From assembly GCF_016097555.1 (NCBI RefSeq), contig NC_054702.1, positions 103,050,017 through 103,114,016 of the forward strand: a stretch of 64,000 bases of DNA, written 5' to 3'. How positions within the stretch are numbered: the first letter of the stretch is position 1; each line of letters opens with the position of its first letter. The DNA comes from Gigantopelta aegis (taxonomy: Eukaryota > Mollusca > Gastropoda > Neomphalida > Peltospiridae). The notes under the pieces are model-generated. The model saw nothing but the letters and a program-made list of their open reading frames with translations. It made no database searches and was not told the origin of the DNA. The position numbers and the translations under genes are program-made. Below, piece after piece: positions 12,012 through 23,600 of the stretch.

Positions 12012-12877
12012 CTGTAGAGAAATGAATGGAATATTTCAGTATAAGCAGACATACATCATGAACAGTTACCAAAGAAAAAGGTTTAACTGTGCCAAAAATG
12101 GCTTGTGTGCCCATTTTAAAGAAAGGAATACTTGTTTTGTTTAACATGTTTTTAAACTATCTCTATACAGCCCTGCCTCCCCACACACCACACACACGTG
12201 CGCGCACGCGCACACACACACACACTTGTGGACAAAAATGTGGTTGTTTGTATTTTGGTCTCACTTTGTATAAATAAATATAATATCTGGGTTGTGCCGC
12301 CGCTCCCCCTCCCCAATAGAGATTGAGCTCCCCCCCCCCCCCCCCCCTCCCCTTCCAGATGTTGTTCCTACGGGCCTGATATTTGGTATCTAACACAGTT
12401 ATTTCAACATTTGGTTACTAGTAATTCGACATTAATAGTAGCAGCGACGATCTCGCCATGTTGCTAGATATGATTTTAAAAAGATGTTCATGATTCATCG
12501 CTTAGGTTAAGAAAGAAACTGCATGTCTGATTTACTATAAAATTTGTGGTCGTCCCTCGTTTAGTCTTGGGGGTGTCTGTGTTTCGCGGACTCACCTGCG
12601 ACGAAGGCGAGGACCATGCCAGCGATCTTTATCTTCTTCTGGGTGAGTGACTTGATAAACAGCGAGCCGGCGGTCACCACAAGACACGCCAGGCCCACGA
12701 AGAAGCCCAACATCTCCATAGCGGTTGTAGCTTTCAGTTTGGTAGTTTCTGCGAAACAAAACATCTGGTAAACTAGAGTGAGACAAATAGCTAAATAGAG
12801 TGGCTGACAGACAGCAGATAGACAGACAGACAGTCAGTCAGACAGACAGACAGGCAGGCAGATAGACATACAGTCAG

Positions 12878-12909
<32 letters not shown>

Positions 12910-15545
12910 TAGATAAATAGATTTAGAAAAGGGATGCAAAAAAATATATTCATAGCGGTTGTAGCTGCCAGCTTCGTAGACTGCAAAACGAAACATCTGG
13001 TCAACTAGTATGAGATACATAGCTAGATAGACAGACAGACAGAGAATGATAGAATTTAAAAATAGAAGAAAAACAGTATCTCCATAGCGGTTTTAGCAAT
13101 CAGCTTGGTAGATTCTGCAAAACAAAACATCTGGTCAACTAGTATGAGATACATAGCTAGATAGACAGACAGACAGAGAATGATAGAATTTAAAAATAGA
13201 AGAAAAACAGTATCTCCATAGCGGTTTTAGCAATCAGCTTGGTAGATTCTGCAAAACGAAACATCTGGTCAACTAGTATGAGATACATAGCTAGATAGAC
13301 AGACAGACAGAGAATGATAGAATTTAAAAATAGAAGAAAAACAGTATCTCCATAGCGGTTTTAGCAATCAGCTTGGTAGATTCTGCAAAACGAAACATCT
13401 GGTCAACTAGTATGAGATACATAGCTAGATAGACAGACAGACAGAGAATGATAGAATTTAAAAATAGAAGAAAAACAGTATCTCCATAGCGGTTTTAGCA
13501 ATCAGCTTGGTAGATTCTGCAAAACGAAACATCTGGTCAACTAGTATGAGATACATAGCTAGATAGACAGACAGACAGAGAATGATAGAATTTAAAAATA
13601 GAAGAAAAACAGTATCTCCATAGCGGTTTTAGCAATCAGCTTGGTAGATTCTGCAAAACGAAACATCTGGTCAACTAGTATGATACATAGCTAGATAGAC
13701 AGACAGACAGAGAATGATAGAATTTAAAAATAGAAGAAAAACAGTATCTCCATAGCGGTTTTAGCAATCAGCTTGGTAGATTCTGCAAAACGAAACATCT
13801 GGTCAACTATAGTCCTTCCCACGGGGAACTCCGTTTTTATACTATGGACTCTACTACAAGTTATTTATTTCTGAACCGATTGTTTTCCAAGTTGCACACA
13901 ATTTTTTAGTTTTTTTGTTGTTGTTTGGTTGATGTTGGGTTTTTTTTGTTATTTCCAAAACACTTTTACTTTTCTTCTTACGTCAAAATAAACTGAAATT
14001 ATTTACAAAAGAAAAAAGATTTTTGTACGACTGACAGGGGGAGAAAGATAGATACATTTAAAAAAAATAGAAGCAAAACAAAAGTATCTCAATAGCGGTT
14101 GTAGCTTTCAGCTTGGTAGACTCTGCAAAACAAAAGATCTGGAAAACTAATATGAGATGCATAGCTAGATAGAGGGACAGACAGACTGACAGACGGAAAA
14201 CGATAGATAGATTTTAAAACTAGAAACAAAAAAAAGTATCTCCATAGCGGTTGTAGCTTTAAACTTGGTAGACTGTAAAACAAAACAAACATCTCTCCCC
14301 GTGTGATTTTAAAGTTAAACTTGGTAGACTGCAAAACAAAACAAACATCTCTCCCCGTGTGATTTTAAAGTTAAACTTGGTAGACTGCAAAACAAAACAA
14401 ACAACTCTCCCCGTGTGATTTTAAAGTTAAACTTGGTAGACTGCAAAACAAAACAAACATCTCTCCCCGTGTGATTTTAAAGTTAAACTTGGTAGACTGC
14501 AAAACAAAACAAACAACTCTCCCCGTGTGATTTTAAAGTTAAAAAGTTAGGTTGTTTTGTTTGACGACACCACTAGAGCACATTGATTTAGTAATCACCG
14601 GCTATTGGATGTCAAACATTTCGTAACTGACATATAGACTTAGAGAGGAAATCCGCAACATTTTTTCCATTAGTAACAAAGAATATTGTATAATATGCGT
14701 CGTCCCACAGACAGAATAGCACATACTACGGCGCTTGATATACCAGTCGTGGCTGGAAAGAGAAATAGCCCAATGGGCCCACCGACGGGGATCGATCCGA
14801 GAGCGACCGCGCACCAGACGATCTCTTTACCAATGAACTACGTCCCCGACTCCCCACGTGATTTTAACCGCGTGGCTACCGAGATCCGTGCAGCTCATTT
14901 GGAACCTATTGGGAAAAAAGAATTGATTTTTGACGTTTCTATGTTGGGCCTTATATGGGTCAAATATTAATTGTGAATATTTATACACACTTAAAAAGAC
15001 TGCTGGACACTTTCTGGAGCGAAGGAAACGAAGAAAAACGAAAGAAGGAGAAAATTAAGAAAGAAAGAAGAAGACAAACAAGAGAAAAGGGAAAGAAATT
15101 AGACAGATATATAGATGGTTAGCTGAATCGACAAACAGAAGAAAGAACAAAAACAAAAAAGATACAAAACAACTAATTAATGAAACATCGAAAGAAACAA
15201 ACAAACAAAAAGAAAGAAAGAAAAAAAGAAAAGAGAAAGAAACTAATGAGAATATAGTATTTTTAAGACTTGGGTTACAACTAAACACATTGGGGTATTT
15301 TACTTGCAGGTATGTAATTTGTTTTCATTACGTTTATAAAAGTATATAAATAATTATATTAACTTACTTAAGTTTTCAGTATATGTCACACAGAATCCTA
15401 AACCACAAATCATAAAAAGTCCGCTGAATGAAGTATTTATTTGTATCCAGTATGGAGTTGGGAAAGCAACCAGATGGAACAGGAAAGCGGCAATACATAT
15501 TCCAAGGGCAATCTTAACGAACTTCGATGCTTCTGAACATCCCAT
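11848..15545 (-). CDS. claudin/PMP22-like four-helix membrane protein, copy B (complete)
   Basis: Three exons, 15368-15545, 12596-12748 and 11848-12011, give a 164-residue protein ending in TAA. Phases agree at both junctions (A|AA gives K60; G|CA gives A111). All splice sites are canonical: A|GTAAGT, GCAG|AA, CAG|GTGAG, ACAG|CA. Helix 1 lies at ~11-30, helix 2 at ~72-91, helix 3 at ~99-120 (across the exon 2/3 junction) and helix 4 at ~137-160. The first extracellular loop has the family signature W33, G42-L43-F44, C47, C52, with GLF where claudins have GLW. The loop is short for a claudin, and the tail after helix 4 is only a few residues with no PDZ-binding motif, so a PMP22/claudin-like invertebrate protein is a safer call than a true junctional claudin. 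Intron 1 contains an array built from its own acceptor region. Confidence 0.88.
12150..12360. repeat. low-complexity block in intron 2 (CA/CG repeats, C18 tract)
   Basis: CACACA with alternating CGCG, then C-rich sequence and a run of 18 C at 12330-12347. Confidence 0.8.
12596..12748 (-). CDS. claudin-like copy B, exon 2
   Basis: It encodes residues 60-110, TTKLKATTAMEM followed by helix 2 and most of helix 3. Degenerate copies of its first ~38 bases and its acceptor are repeated across intron 1. Confidence 0.88.
12780..12915. repeat. GACA/GATA-type microsatellite
   Basis: Repeated CAGA/TAGA tetranucleotides in intron 1. The same motif occurs inside each 134-bp unit that follows. Confidence 0.85.
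12950..13809. repeat. 134-bp minisatellite made from the exon-2 acceptor region of the same gene
   Basis: Six near-identical units start at 13079, 13213, 13347, 13481, 13615 and 13747 (the last is partial), after one diverged unit near 12950. On the minus strand each unit reads as a pyrimidine-poor acceptor (TTTTGCAG) followed by AATCTACCAAGCTG and GCTATGGAGA, which matches the start of true exon 2 (GCAG, AAACTACCAAACTG, GCTATGGAGA). The rest of the unit is intron sequence and GACA repeats. The array lies upstream of the real exon 2 in transcription order. Confidence 0.9.
14085..14545. repeat. second, diverged set of exon-2-acceptor copies
   Basis: Copies at about 14089 and 14237 keep ATAGCGGTTGTAGCTTT and the acceptor. 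From about 14270 to 14540 a derived unit of about 60 bp containing ACTTGGTAGACTGCAAAACA and CTCTCCCCGTGTGATTTTAA is repeated about five times. They share the TTGGTAGA and GCAAAAC core of the 134-bp units. Confidence 0.85.
14548..14857 (-). mobile_element. SINE, family A, near full length
   Basis: Tail TTTGTTTGACGACACCACTA, central block, then the tRNA-like head read on the minus strand. It lies in intron 1 of claudin-like copy B. Confidence 0.8.
15010..15260. repeat. purine-rich (GAAA)n-like stretch in intron 1
   Basis: Imperfect AAAG/AAAC repeats. No coding content. Confidence 0.75.
15368..15545 (-). CDS. claudin-like copy B, exon 1
   Basis: It encodes residues 1-59: start MGCSEASKF, helix 1, and the first half of the signature loop with C47 and C52. 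It ends in phase 1 at GTAAGT. Confidence 0.88.
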
Positions 15546-15835
15546 GATGCATACAGTTGATGTATAGTTCGTCTTTGAAAAAATAAGTCACGTATTTGTT
15601 CGTTTATCCCAGTTGTGGCCAGTAACTTTATAAAGCACGTGTGTTCGGTCTCTTTTTAATTATACCAATTTCAGAAATAATTGCGTATATATCACGTAGC
15701 TTCGTTTGTCCAACTATGTAAATTTCTGGTTTCTTTTCAGCTACCTCTGTTTCGTGATAGAGAAGTTTCTCTTCTGGGCTACACAAATTTGTAGCAAGGT
15801 TTTATTATAAAACTTGTGCAATTATTTTAAGAATC
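15546..15835 (-). pseudogene. coding-like sequence upstream of copy B, counterpart of 3408-3930
   Basis: On the minus strand a frame of about 53 codons (with LYHETEVAEKKPEIYIVG) is followed by non-open sequence up to the start codon. It resembles part of the sequence upstream of copy A but is about 200 bp shorter. It may equally be a duplicated 5' UTR/promoter. Confidence 0.3.
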
Positions 15836-16024
15836 GATTTATTTGATAATGAATTGTATTGGTCGTAACCGAGCAATGTCTCATAACAAAATAGCAACAA
15901 ACACCGCTGTTGGGAATCCGTTTTTAAAATGCCGTTATATAATTAATAATTGTGATCAGTGCAACATAGCATACAGCAGATAGGGGTAAATATAATCTTT
16001 TAAAATAGCTAAAAACGAAACATG

Positions 16025-16391
16025 TTAAAGGGACATTCCCGAGTTTGCTGCAATATTTACGATGTTATGGACTAACAGAGACCTTTTAACGATTGTCTGC
16101 ATAATATATTAGTGGCTGTTTAGTAAACGTGTTTCTGATCGTTCTAATATATTTACTAGGTTAAATTTCATTTTATTTCCTAAACTATATTTTTTCGTAC
16201 GTACGAAATTATTTGAAGAGAAAATCCAGTTTGGGCTTCTTACAAATATTAAGACGACCAGAAACACATTTAATATATATACATTGATATTCTAAACAAG
16301 AAAATATATTTAATATGTAAGCTTAATCGTAGAAATAGTTTATTAGTCGGAAACATCTTACAATGTAGCAAACTCAGGAATGTCCCTTTAA
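16025..16391. mobile_element. TTAA-flanked hairpin MITE (359 bp plus target duplication)
   Basis: Ends AGGGACATTCCCGAGTTTGC and, inverted, GCAAACTCAGGAATGTCCCT, flanked by TTAA on both sides. The arms extend inward with interruptions, and the core contains the palindrome TCGTACGTACGA. TTAA duplication is typical of piggyBac-type elements, but no transposase is present and the ends are not the classical piggyBac ends. Confidence 0.85.
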
Positions 16392-16721
16392 TAATTAGTA
16401 TAATACATACTTTGATTATTTAAATTTCAGTGTTGAATGAACAAAACTATTGAAGATTCACACGTATTGTTATAATCGTAGGCGGTTTGTTTGAAAATGA
16501 CAATGGCAGTGAACCGATTATATTATGCAGCAACGTATGAATAATGTACTGAATTTGGCTAATGCGTTTTCTGTAATTGTCGCACTGACATTTTTTAAGG
16601 AAGGACAAACAAAAATGGACATTTTTTTTTGTTGTTAATAGAGTTTGGTCATAACATGGTAACTGTTGGTGTTACTAATGGTGTGATGGGTGAGATGATG
16701 GTTATGGTGATAGGTGGAGTG

Positions 16722-16925
16722 ATTACCGGCCTCAGTGGTGTCGTCGTTAAGCCATCGGATATAAGGCTGGTAGGTACTGGGTACTGGGTACACCGGCTCC
16801 CACCAAGAGCAACTTTTAACGAATCAGTGGGTTGGGTGTAAGACCACTACGCTGTCACGCTAACCACTAGCAACTAATAACCAACTCAGTGTCCTGGACA
16901 GACAGCCCTGATAGCCAAGATGGGA
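16722..16925 (+). mobile_element. SINE, family C
   Basis: Head ACCGGCCTCAGTGGTGTCGT, then the family C body TGGGTGTAAGACCACTACGC and the tail block GTCCTGGACAGACAGCCC. It is truncated at the 3' end. Confidence 0.7.
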
Positions 16926-17127
16926 TGTAAAACAACACAATTGATTCTCTTTCCTCGTGGGGTTTGTTAACTTTGGTTTCATATGAATTTTACTTTATGC
17001 TTGGCGTTGGTACAAGCGGGATATCGTCTGTAGGTGGGCAGTGGGTTTGGTGGGTCCTCTATGTGTTGGCTTTTTCCCTTAGGTCTATATTGTATGGCTT
17101 GTAGGAAATTATTTAATTTTATTCTGC

Positions 17128-17295
17128 GTGATCTTTTATATCCACCATTCCACAGACAGGATAGCACATACCATGACCTTTGATATGTCAGGCTGCGGCG
17201 AGAAATAGTTCAATGGGTCCACCAACGAGGATCGATCTTAGAATGATCGCGCACCAAGCGAGCGCTTTGCCACTGGACTATGTCCCGCCCCGTCA
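17128..17295 (-). mobile_element. SINE, family A, 5' half
   Basis: Central block from GATCTTTTATAT, then the full tRNA-like head to GTCCCGCCCC. The tail is missing. Confidence 0.75.
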
Positions 17296-17449
17296 TTCTT
17301 CTTGCATTTTGTAAACTGTTTCTGCTATTATAATCAGTTCAGCGTTGTTATGTGACTACGGTTAGAAAAATGAAAATAAAAAACTAAATAAATGACGACA
17401 CTTTCTATTCAACAGTAGTTTGTCAGTTCTGTTATATATATTGAATTCC

Positions 17450-17652
<203 letters not shown>

Positions 17653-17800
17653 GTGTGTGTATATGTCATTATAGTAAGATTAGACAAGACTAGAAAAAGA
17701 TTTATTAAAATCTCGAAAAGAATATATATTTTAGCTTAAAAACTATGTGCATTAAATTTTAAATCAAAAACATTTTTACATTATATTCGTTATAGTCGGT

Positions 17801-19059
17801 TGTGACAGTACATGCTCTTAAATTTGTTTCGCCTGTGGCGATTTTAATTGTGTTAGAGGGCCGTGTGCAGTTTTATTTCCCGTAGCCCAGGTGGGCAACT
17901 TGTTACGTAATACTTCGCGCGATCGGACATTCCAATATGCACTTAGTCCAGCTGTGGAGGCCATGTGGCGAGTAGTTACGTAATACCTCTGCGAGTGCGG
18001 TTTCGACGACCGTGATTTGGCAACGATGGCGTCAGTAAGTCTGACGATCAGAGAGAAATATACCGACTCTAGTAGAGGTGAAATATCAGATGATAGGGGG
18101 AGGTACCGCCTTGTACCCCCAGGCGAATTCTGATTATTTTTATAATAAATAGCAAGTTTTTTAGAGTTAGGGCAAGAAACGAAAAGGAAGCTTCCCGGGA
18201 ACGTTAGTCCGTTTGGACTTTGGTAAATATCATTTCTGCTCTGTGTATAACCTTGATGTGATTGATGTGACTTTAAATATTTTAATACTGTATTATACCA
18301 ATATTCTTTAGACAGTGTCTTCGGTCATCTGACGAAGTAAATCGTAGACTTTTTGTTCTAACATTATACGAGTATTTGGTAATATAAAGCTTAGCCAGTC
18401 ATCCTAGACGACCTAGGTAAACTGTAGGTTATTGTCTTTATTGTGATAGGTACCAGTATTAATTCTGTGTTACAAGGTTACTGAATGAGTAGTTAGGGTT
18501 AATTAAAAATTAACCCGTTAGGAATAGAGCTGTAATTCCTTTATTAATTAAGTTCCCCTGGAAGCGTTCCTAAATTATCACACGTTACTGAACGAGTAGT
18601 AAGGGTTAATTAAAAATTAACCAGTTAGGAATGGTGTTGTAATTCCTTTATTAATTAACTTCTCCTGGAAGCGTTTCTCAATTATCACACGTGTGGGTGT
18701 GGTGTAACGGTGAAGTGATTCGCATATTGTGTAACTAGACACCTAGAGATTAACTAATTAAGTGATCAGTTCTGGGTTGTTATTATTGCTGTTATTAATT
18801 AACTACTACGGCTGTGCATTTGTCAGCGTAGGATAATACAGATTCCAAAGTGTATTGTGTTTTGTTGTGTTTCTAGTGAGCTAAACGTCCCATAAATATA
18901 TATACTTTATATAAGATTGTATCTCTGATCATACCTAGAGACGAGCCATACTAGGGTTTAACAGCCTGTTACAGAGAGATCTAATAGATATACAGTTAGG
19001 AGAGATATTTTGATAATCGTGTTTTATTCAGTTACGGGAATTATAGAATCCCCGTGACA
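17801..19059. mobile_element. solo LTR (LTR retroelement fossil)
   Basis: A 1259-bp unit starting TGTGAC and ending GTGACA, flanked on both sides by the 5-bp direct repeat TCGGT (17796-17800 and 19060-19064). TG...CA ends and a 5-bp target duplication are what integrase-mediated LTR elements leave; a single LTR with its own duplication is the product of LTR-LTR recombination. It contains an internal direct duplication of about 115 bp (about 18477-18690), shared with the copy at 1-1191, so the duplication predates their spread. The superfamily (Gypsy, BEL or other) cannot be told without internal genes. The unit looks fairly young. Confidence 0.82.
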
Positions 19060-19379
19060 TCGGTAAAAGATCCAATATTTTTCGAAACACTATGTAGCCT
19101 GCATGGAATTTGATTTTATTATTATTAAATTCTTTTAATGTATACAAGAAAAAATAAATAAAATAAACAAACCGACAAAACTAGTTTTTATGTACAAAAT
19201 ACATGTATACAACATTCAAAATATTTTGTCTACTATGTTTGGGGTGAGGGAGGTTTCATTTTGCAAGTTACTATGGGTATAAAGTTTACTGTTATGATTG
19301 TTTGTTGCTTTTGTTGCTGTCGCGTCTACAGGCCGACCAGCGCTGTTCAGATTGTTGTAATTAAGGTACCAAGGAGGGA

Positions 19380-19706
19380 AGGAAGGAAATGTTTTATTTA
19401 ACGACGCTCTCAACACATTTTATTTACGGTTATATGGCGTCAGACATATGGTTAAGGACCACACAGATATTGGGAGAGGAAACCCGCTGTCGCCACTTCA
19501 TGGGCTACTCTTTTCGATTAGCAGCAAGGGATCTTTTATATGCACCATCCCATAGACAGGATAGCACATACCACGGCCTTTGTTGTACCAGTCGTGGTGC
19601 ACTGGCTGGAGCGAGAAATAGCGCAATGGGCCCACTGACGTGGATCGATCCCAAACCGACCGCGCATCAAGCGAGCGCTGTACCACTGGGCTACGCCTCG
19701 CCCCCC
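19380..19706 (-). mobile_element. SINE with family A head and family B tail, 14-bp target duplication
   Basis: Flanked by the perfect direct repeat GTACCAAGGAGGGA (19366-19379 and 19707-19720). The tail carries TTTAACGACGCTCTCAACAC as in family B, while the head (GGGATCGATCC-type, GTGGTAAAGCGCTCG-type on the minus strand) is that of family A. It is a clear hybrid and probably young. Confidence 0.92.
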
Positions 19707-19720
19707 GTACCAAGGAGGGA

Positions 19721-20620
19721 GTGGGCGAACTGACAAATACAGGTCAGTTGATCAATCATAAACACCATCACAACCAGTTGCCATGTAGTTACCATACTTC
19801 CTGGTCCACCGTTATTCAGAATAATCCATACATTAAGTTTACGGCTGAATCAAGATACTTGGAAAATAAACACAAGGCGGAATAGTTCATTGGCGGATCC
19901 AAAGGGGATCACAGGGGTCCTGTGACACTTTACCCCGCCCGTTTGAAGTACAATTAATGACTTTTTAAATTGTTGATGGTTTAATAGGCTATCACATCGG
20001 CGTCCATATAGAAGTACGGACTTCCATCTGTGTTGGGCAGGCTGATTTTTGCCCGAATTAAACGAACACGCCTGAATCTGGACAACAATAGTTATCGAAC
20101 AGCTATGAAATCGAATCATTACGCATTTTTACATTGATTTCAACTAACACTGTGGGTGGAATGATGGAAATACATCATTAAAAGATTTCAGGCAAGCTCA
20201 TTTTGGCCGAATACTAGTATCTCTATCATTTCTGTCCGAATTAGAGGGTTTTCTCCAGCGGGGGGGGGGGGGGGGGGGGATTTGCTCATGGGTCTTAAAA
20301 GTGGGTGGGATGGGGCAAAGTGGCCTTGACCACACCAACTCCCATGATTATGCGAACCTCCACCCACCCACCCACCCACTAAGGACCGGATTTAGACCTG
20401 GGGGGGGGGGGGGGTCCAGAGCAGGATCCCGGGGCAATTCAGGTTCTGGGGCCCCTCAACATAGAAATTAAATTACATGACAAATAAAAAAAATGAACTA
20501 ATTTTATAATTATTACATTTTTTTATAAAGGAAGTCCTTAGTCTGGGGGGGCCCCTCTGGCCCGGGGCAACTGACCTATTATAAATCCGGCACTGCACTC
20601 ACTCCCTTACACCCAAGTTT
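19721..20620. other. repeat-rich spacer with G20 and G15 tracts
   Basis: No gene is seen. G tracts lie at 20260-20279 and 20400-20414. The stretch around 20030-20060 (TTTTGCCCGAATTAAACGA) resembles sequences near 53680 and 58070 and may be an old repeat family. Confidence 0.5.
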
Positions 20621-23600
20621 AAAGGTGGATTACAATATAACTAGCCCCTCCAATTGCTTGCATCTTCCAATGCCTAATGGCCTGGTATTATCCTGTCAGT
20701 GGGATGGTGCATATAAAGGTGGATTACAATATAACTAGCCCCTCCAACTGCTTGCATCTTCCAATGCCTAAAGGCCGTGGTATTATCCTGTCAGTGGGAT
20801 GGTGCATATAAAGGTGGATTACAATATAACTAGCCCCTCCAATTGCTTGCATCTTCCAATGCCTAAAGGCCGTGGTATTATCCTGTCAGTGGGATGGTGC
20901 ATATAAAGGTGGATTACAATATAACTAGCCCCTCCAATTGCTTGCATCTTCCAATGCCTAACGGCCTGGTATTATCCTGTCAGTGGGATGGTGCATATAA
21001 AGGTGGATTACAATATAACTAGCCCCTCCAATTGCTTGCATCTTCCAATGCCTAAAGGCCGTGGTATTATCCTGTCAGTGGGATGGTGCATATAAAGGTG
21101 GATTACAATATAACTAGCCCCTCCAATTGCTTGCATCTTCCAATGCCTAAAGGCCGTGGTATTATCCTGTCAGTGGGATGGTGCGTATAAAGGTGGATTA
21201 CAATATAACTAGCCCCTCCAATTGCTTGCATCTTCCAATGCCTAAAGGCCTGGTATTATCCTGTGGTATGGTAGCCCCTCAGTGGGATGGTGCATATAAA
21301 GGTGGATTACAATATAACTAGCCCCTCCAATTGCTTGCATCTTCCAATGCCTAAAGGCCTGGTATTATCCTATCAGTGGGATGGTGCATATAAAGGTGGA
21401 TTACAATATAACTAGCCCCTCCAATTGCTTGCATCTTCCAAGGCCTAAAGGCCTGGTATTATCCTGTCAGTGGGATGGTGCATATAAAGGTGGATTACAA
21501 TATAACTAGCCCCTCCAATTGCTTGCATCTTCCAATGCCTAAAGGCCGTGGTATTATCCTGTCAGTGGGATGGTGCATATAAAGGTGGATTACAATATAA
21601 CTAGCCCCTCCAATTGCTTGCATCTTCCAATGCCTAAAGGCCTGGTATTATCCTGTCAGTGGGATGGTGCATATAAAGGTGGATTACAATATAACTAGCC
21701 CCTCCAATTGCTTGCATCTTCCAATGCCTAACGGCCGTGGTATTATCCTGTCAGTGGGATGGTGCATATAAAGGTGGATTACAATATAACTAGCCCCTCC
21801 AATTGCTTGCATCTTCCAATGCCTAAAGGCCGTGGTATTATCCTGTCAGTGGGATGGTGCATATAAAGGTGGATTACAATATAACTAGCCCCTCCAATTG
21901 CTTGCATCTTCCAATGCCTAAAGGCCGTGGTATTATCCTGTCAGTGGGATGGTGCGTATAAATGTGGATTACAATATAACTAGCCCCTCCAATTGCTTGC
22001 ATCTTCCTATGCCTAAAGGCCTGGTATTATCCTATCAGTGGGATGGTGCATATAAAGGTGGATTACAATATAACTAGCCCCTCCAATTGCTTGCATACTC
22101 CAAGGCCTAAAGGCCTGGTATTATCCTGTCAGTGGGATGGTGCGTATAAAGGTGGATTACAATATAACTAGCCCCTCCAATTGCTTGCATCTTCCAATGC
22201 CTAAAGGCCGTGGTATTATCCTGTCAGTGGGATGGTGCGTATAAAGGTGGATTACAATATAACTAGCCCCTCCAATTGCTTGCATCTTCCAATGCCTAAA
22301 GGCCTGGTATTATCCTATCAGTGGGATGGTGCATATAAAGGTGGATTACAATATAACTAGCCCCTCCAATTGCTTGCATCTTCCAAGGCCTAAAGGCCGT
22401 GGTATTATCCTGTCAGTGGGATGGTGCGTATAAAGGTGGATTACAATATAACTAGCCCCTCCAATTGCTTGCATCTTCCTATGCCTAAAGGCCTGGTATT
22501 ATCCTATCAGTGGGATGGTGCATATAAAGGTGGATTACAATATAACTAGCCCCTCCAATTGCTTGCATCTTCCAATGCCTAAAGGCCGTGGTATTATCCT
22601 ATCAGTGGGATGGTGCATATAAAGGTGGATTACAATATAACTAGCCCCTCCAATTGCTTGCATCTTCCAATGCCTAAAGGCCTGGTATTATCCTATCAGT
22701 GGGATGGTGCATATAAAGGTGGATTACAATATAACTAGCCCCTCCAATTGCTTGCATCTTCCAATGCCTAAAGGCCGTGGTATTATCCTGTCAGTGGGAT
22801 GGTGCGTATAAAGGTGGATTACAATATAACTAGCCCCTCCAATTGCTTGCATCTTCCTATGCCTAAAGGCCGTGGTATTATCCTGTCAGTGGGATGGTGC
22901 GTATAAAGGTGGATTACAATATAACTAGCCCCTCCAATTGCTTGCATCTTCCAATGCCTAAAGGCCGTGGTATTATCCTGTCAGTGGGATGGTGCGTATA
23001 AAGGTGGATTACAATATAACTAGCCCCTCCAATTGCTTGCATCTTCCAATGCCTAAAGGCCGTGGTATTATCCTATCAGTGGGATGGTGCATATAAAGGT
23101 GGATTACAATATAACTAGCCCCTCCAATTGCTTGCATCTTCCAAGGCCTAAAGGCCGTGGTATTATCCTGTCAGTGGGATGGTGCGTATAAAGGTGGATT
23201 ACAATATAACTAGCCCCTCCAATTGCTTGCATCTTCCTATGTCTAAAGGCCTGGTATTATCCTATCAGTGGGATGGTGCATATAAAGGTGGATTACAATA
23301 TAACTAGCCCCTCCAATTGCTTGCATCTTCCAAGGCCTAAAGGCCTGGTATTATCCTGTCAGTGGGATGGTGCATATAAAGGTGGATTACAATATAACTA
23401 GCCCCTCCAATTGCTTGCATCTTCCAATGCCTAAAGGCCTGGTATTATCCTGTCAGTGGGATGGTGCATATAAAGGTGGATTACAATATAACTAGCCCCT
23501 CCAATTGCTTGCATCTTCCAATGCCTAAAGGCCGTGGTATTATCCTGTCAGTGGGATGGTGCATATAAAGGTGGATTACAATATAACTAGCCCCTCCAAT

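Noticed and set aside
19640-19706. Real tRNA genes at SINE heads
   Set aside because: The heads keep A and B promoter boxes but lack a cloverleaf with a proper acceptor stem, and they continue directly into SINE bodies.
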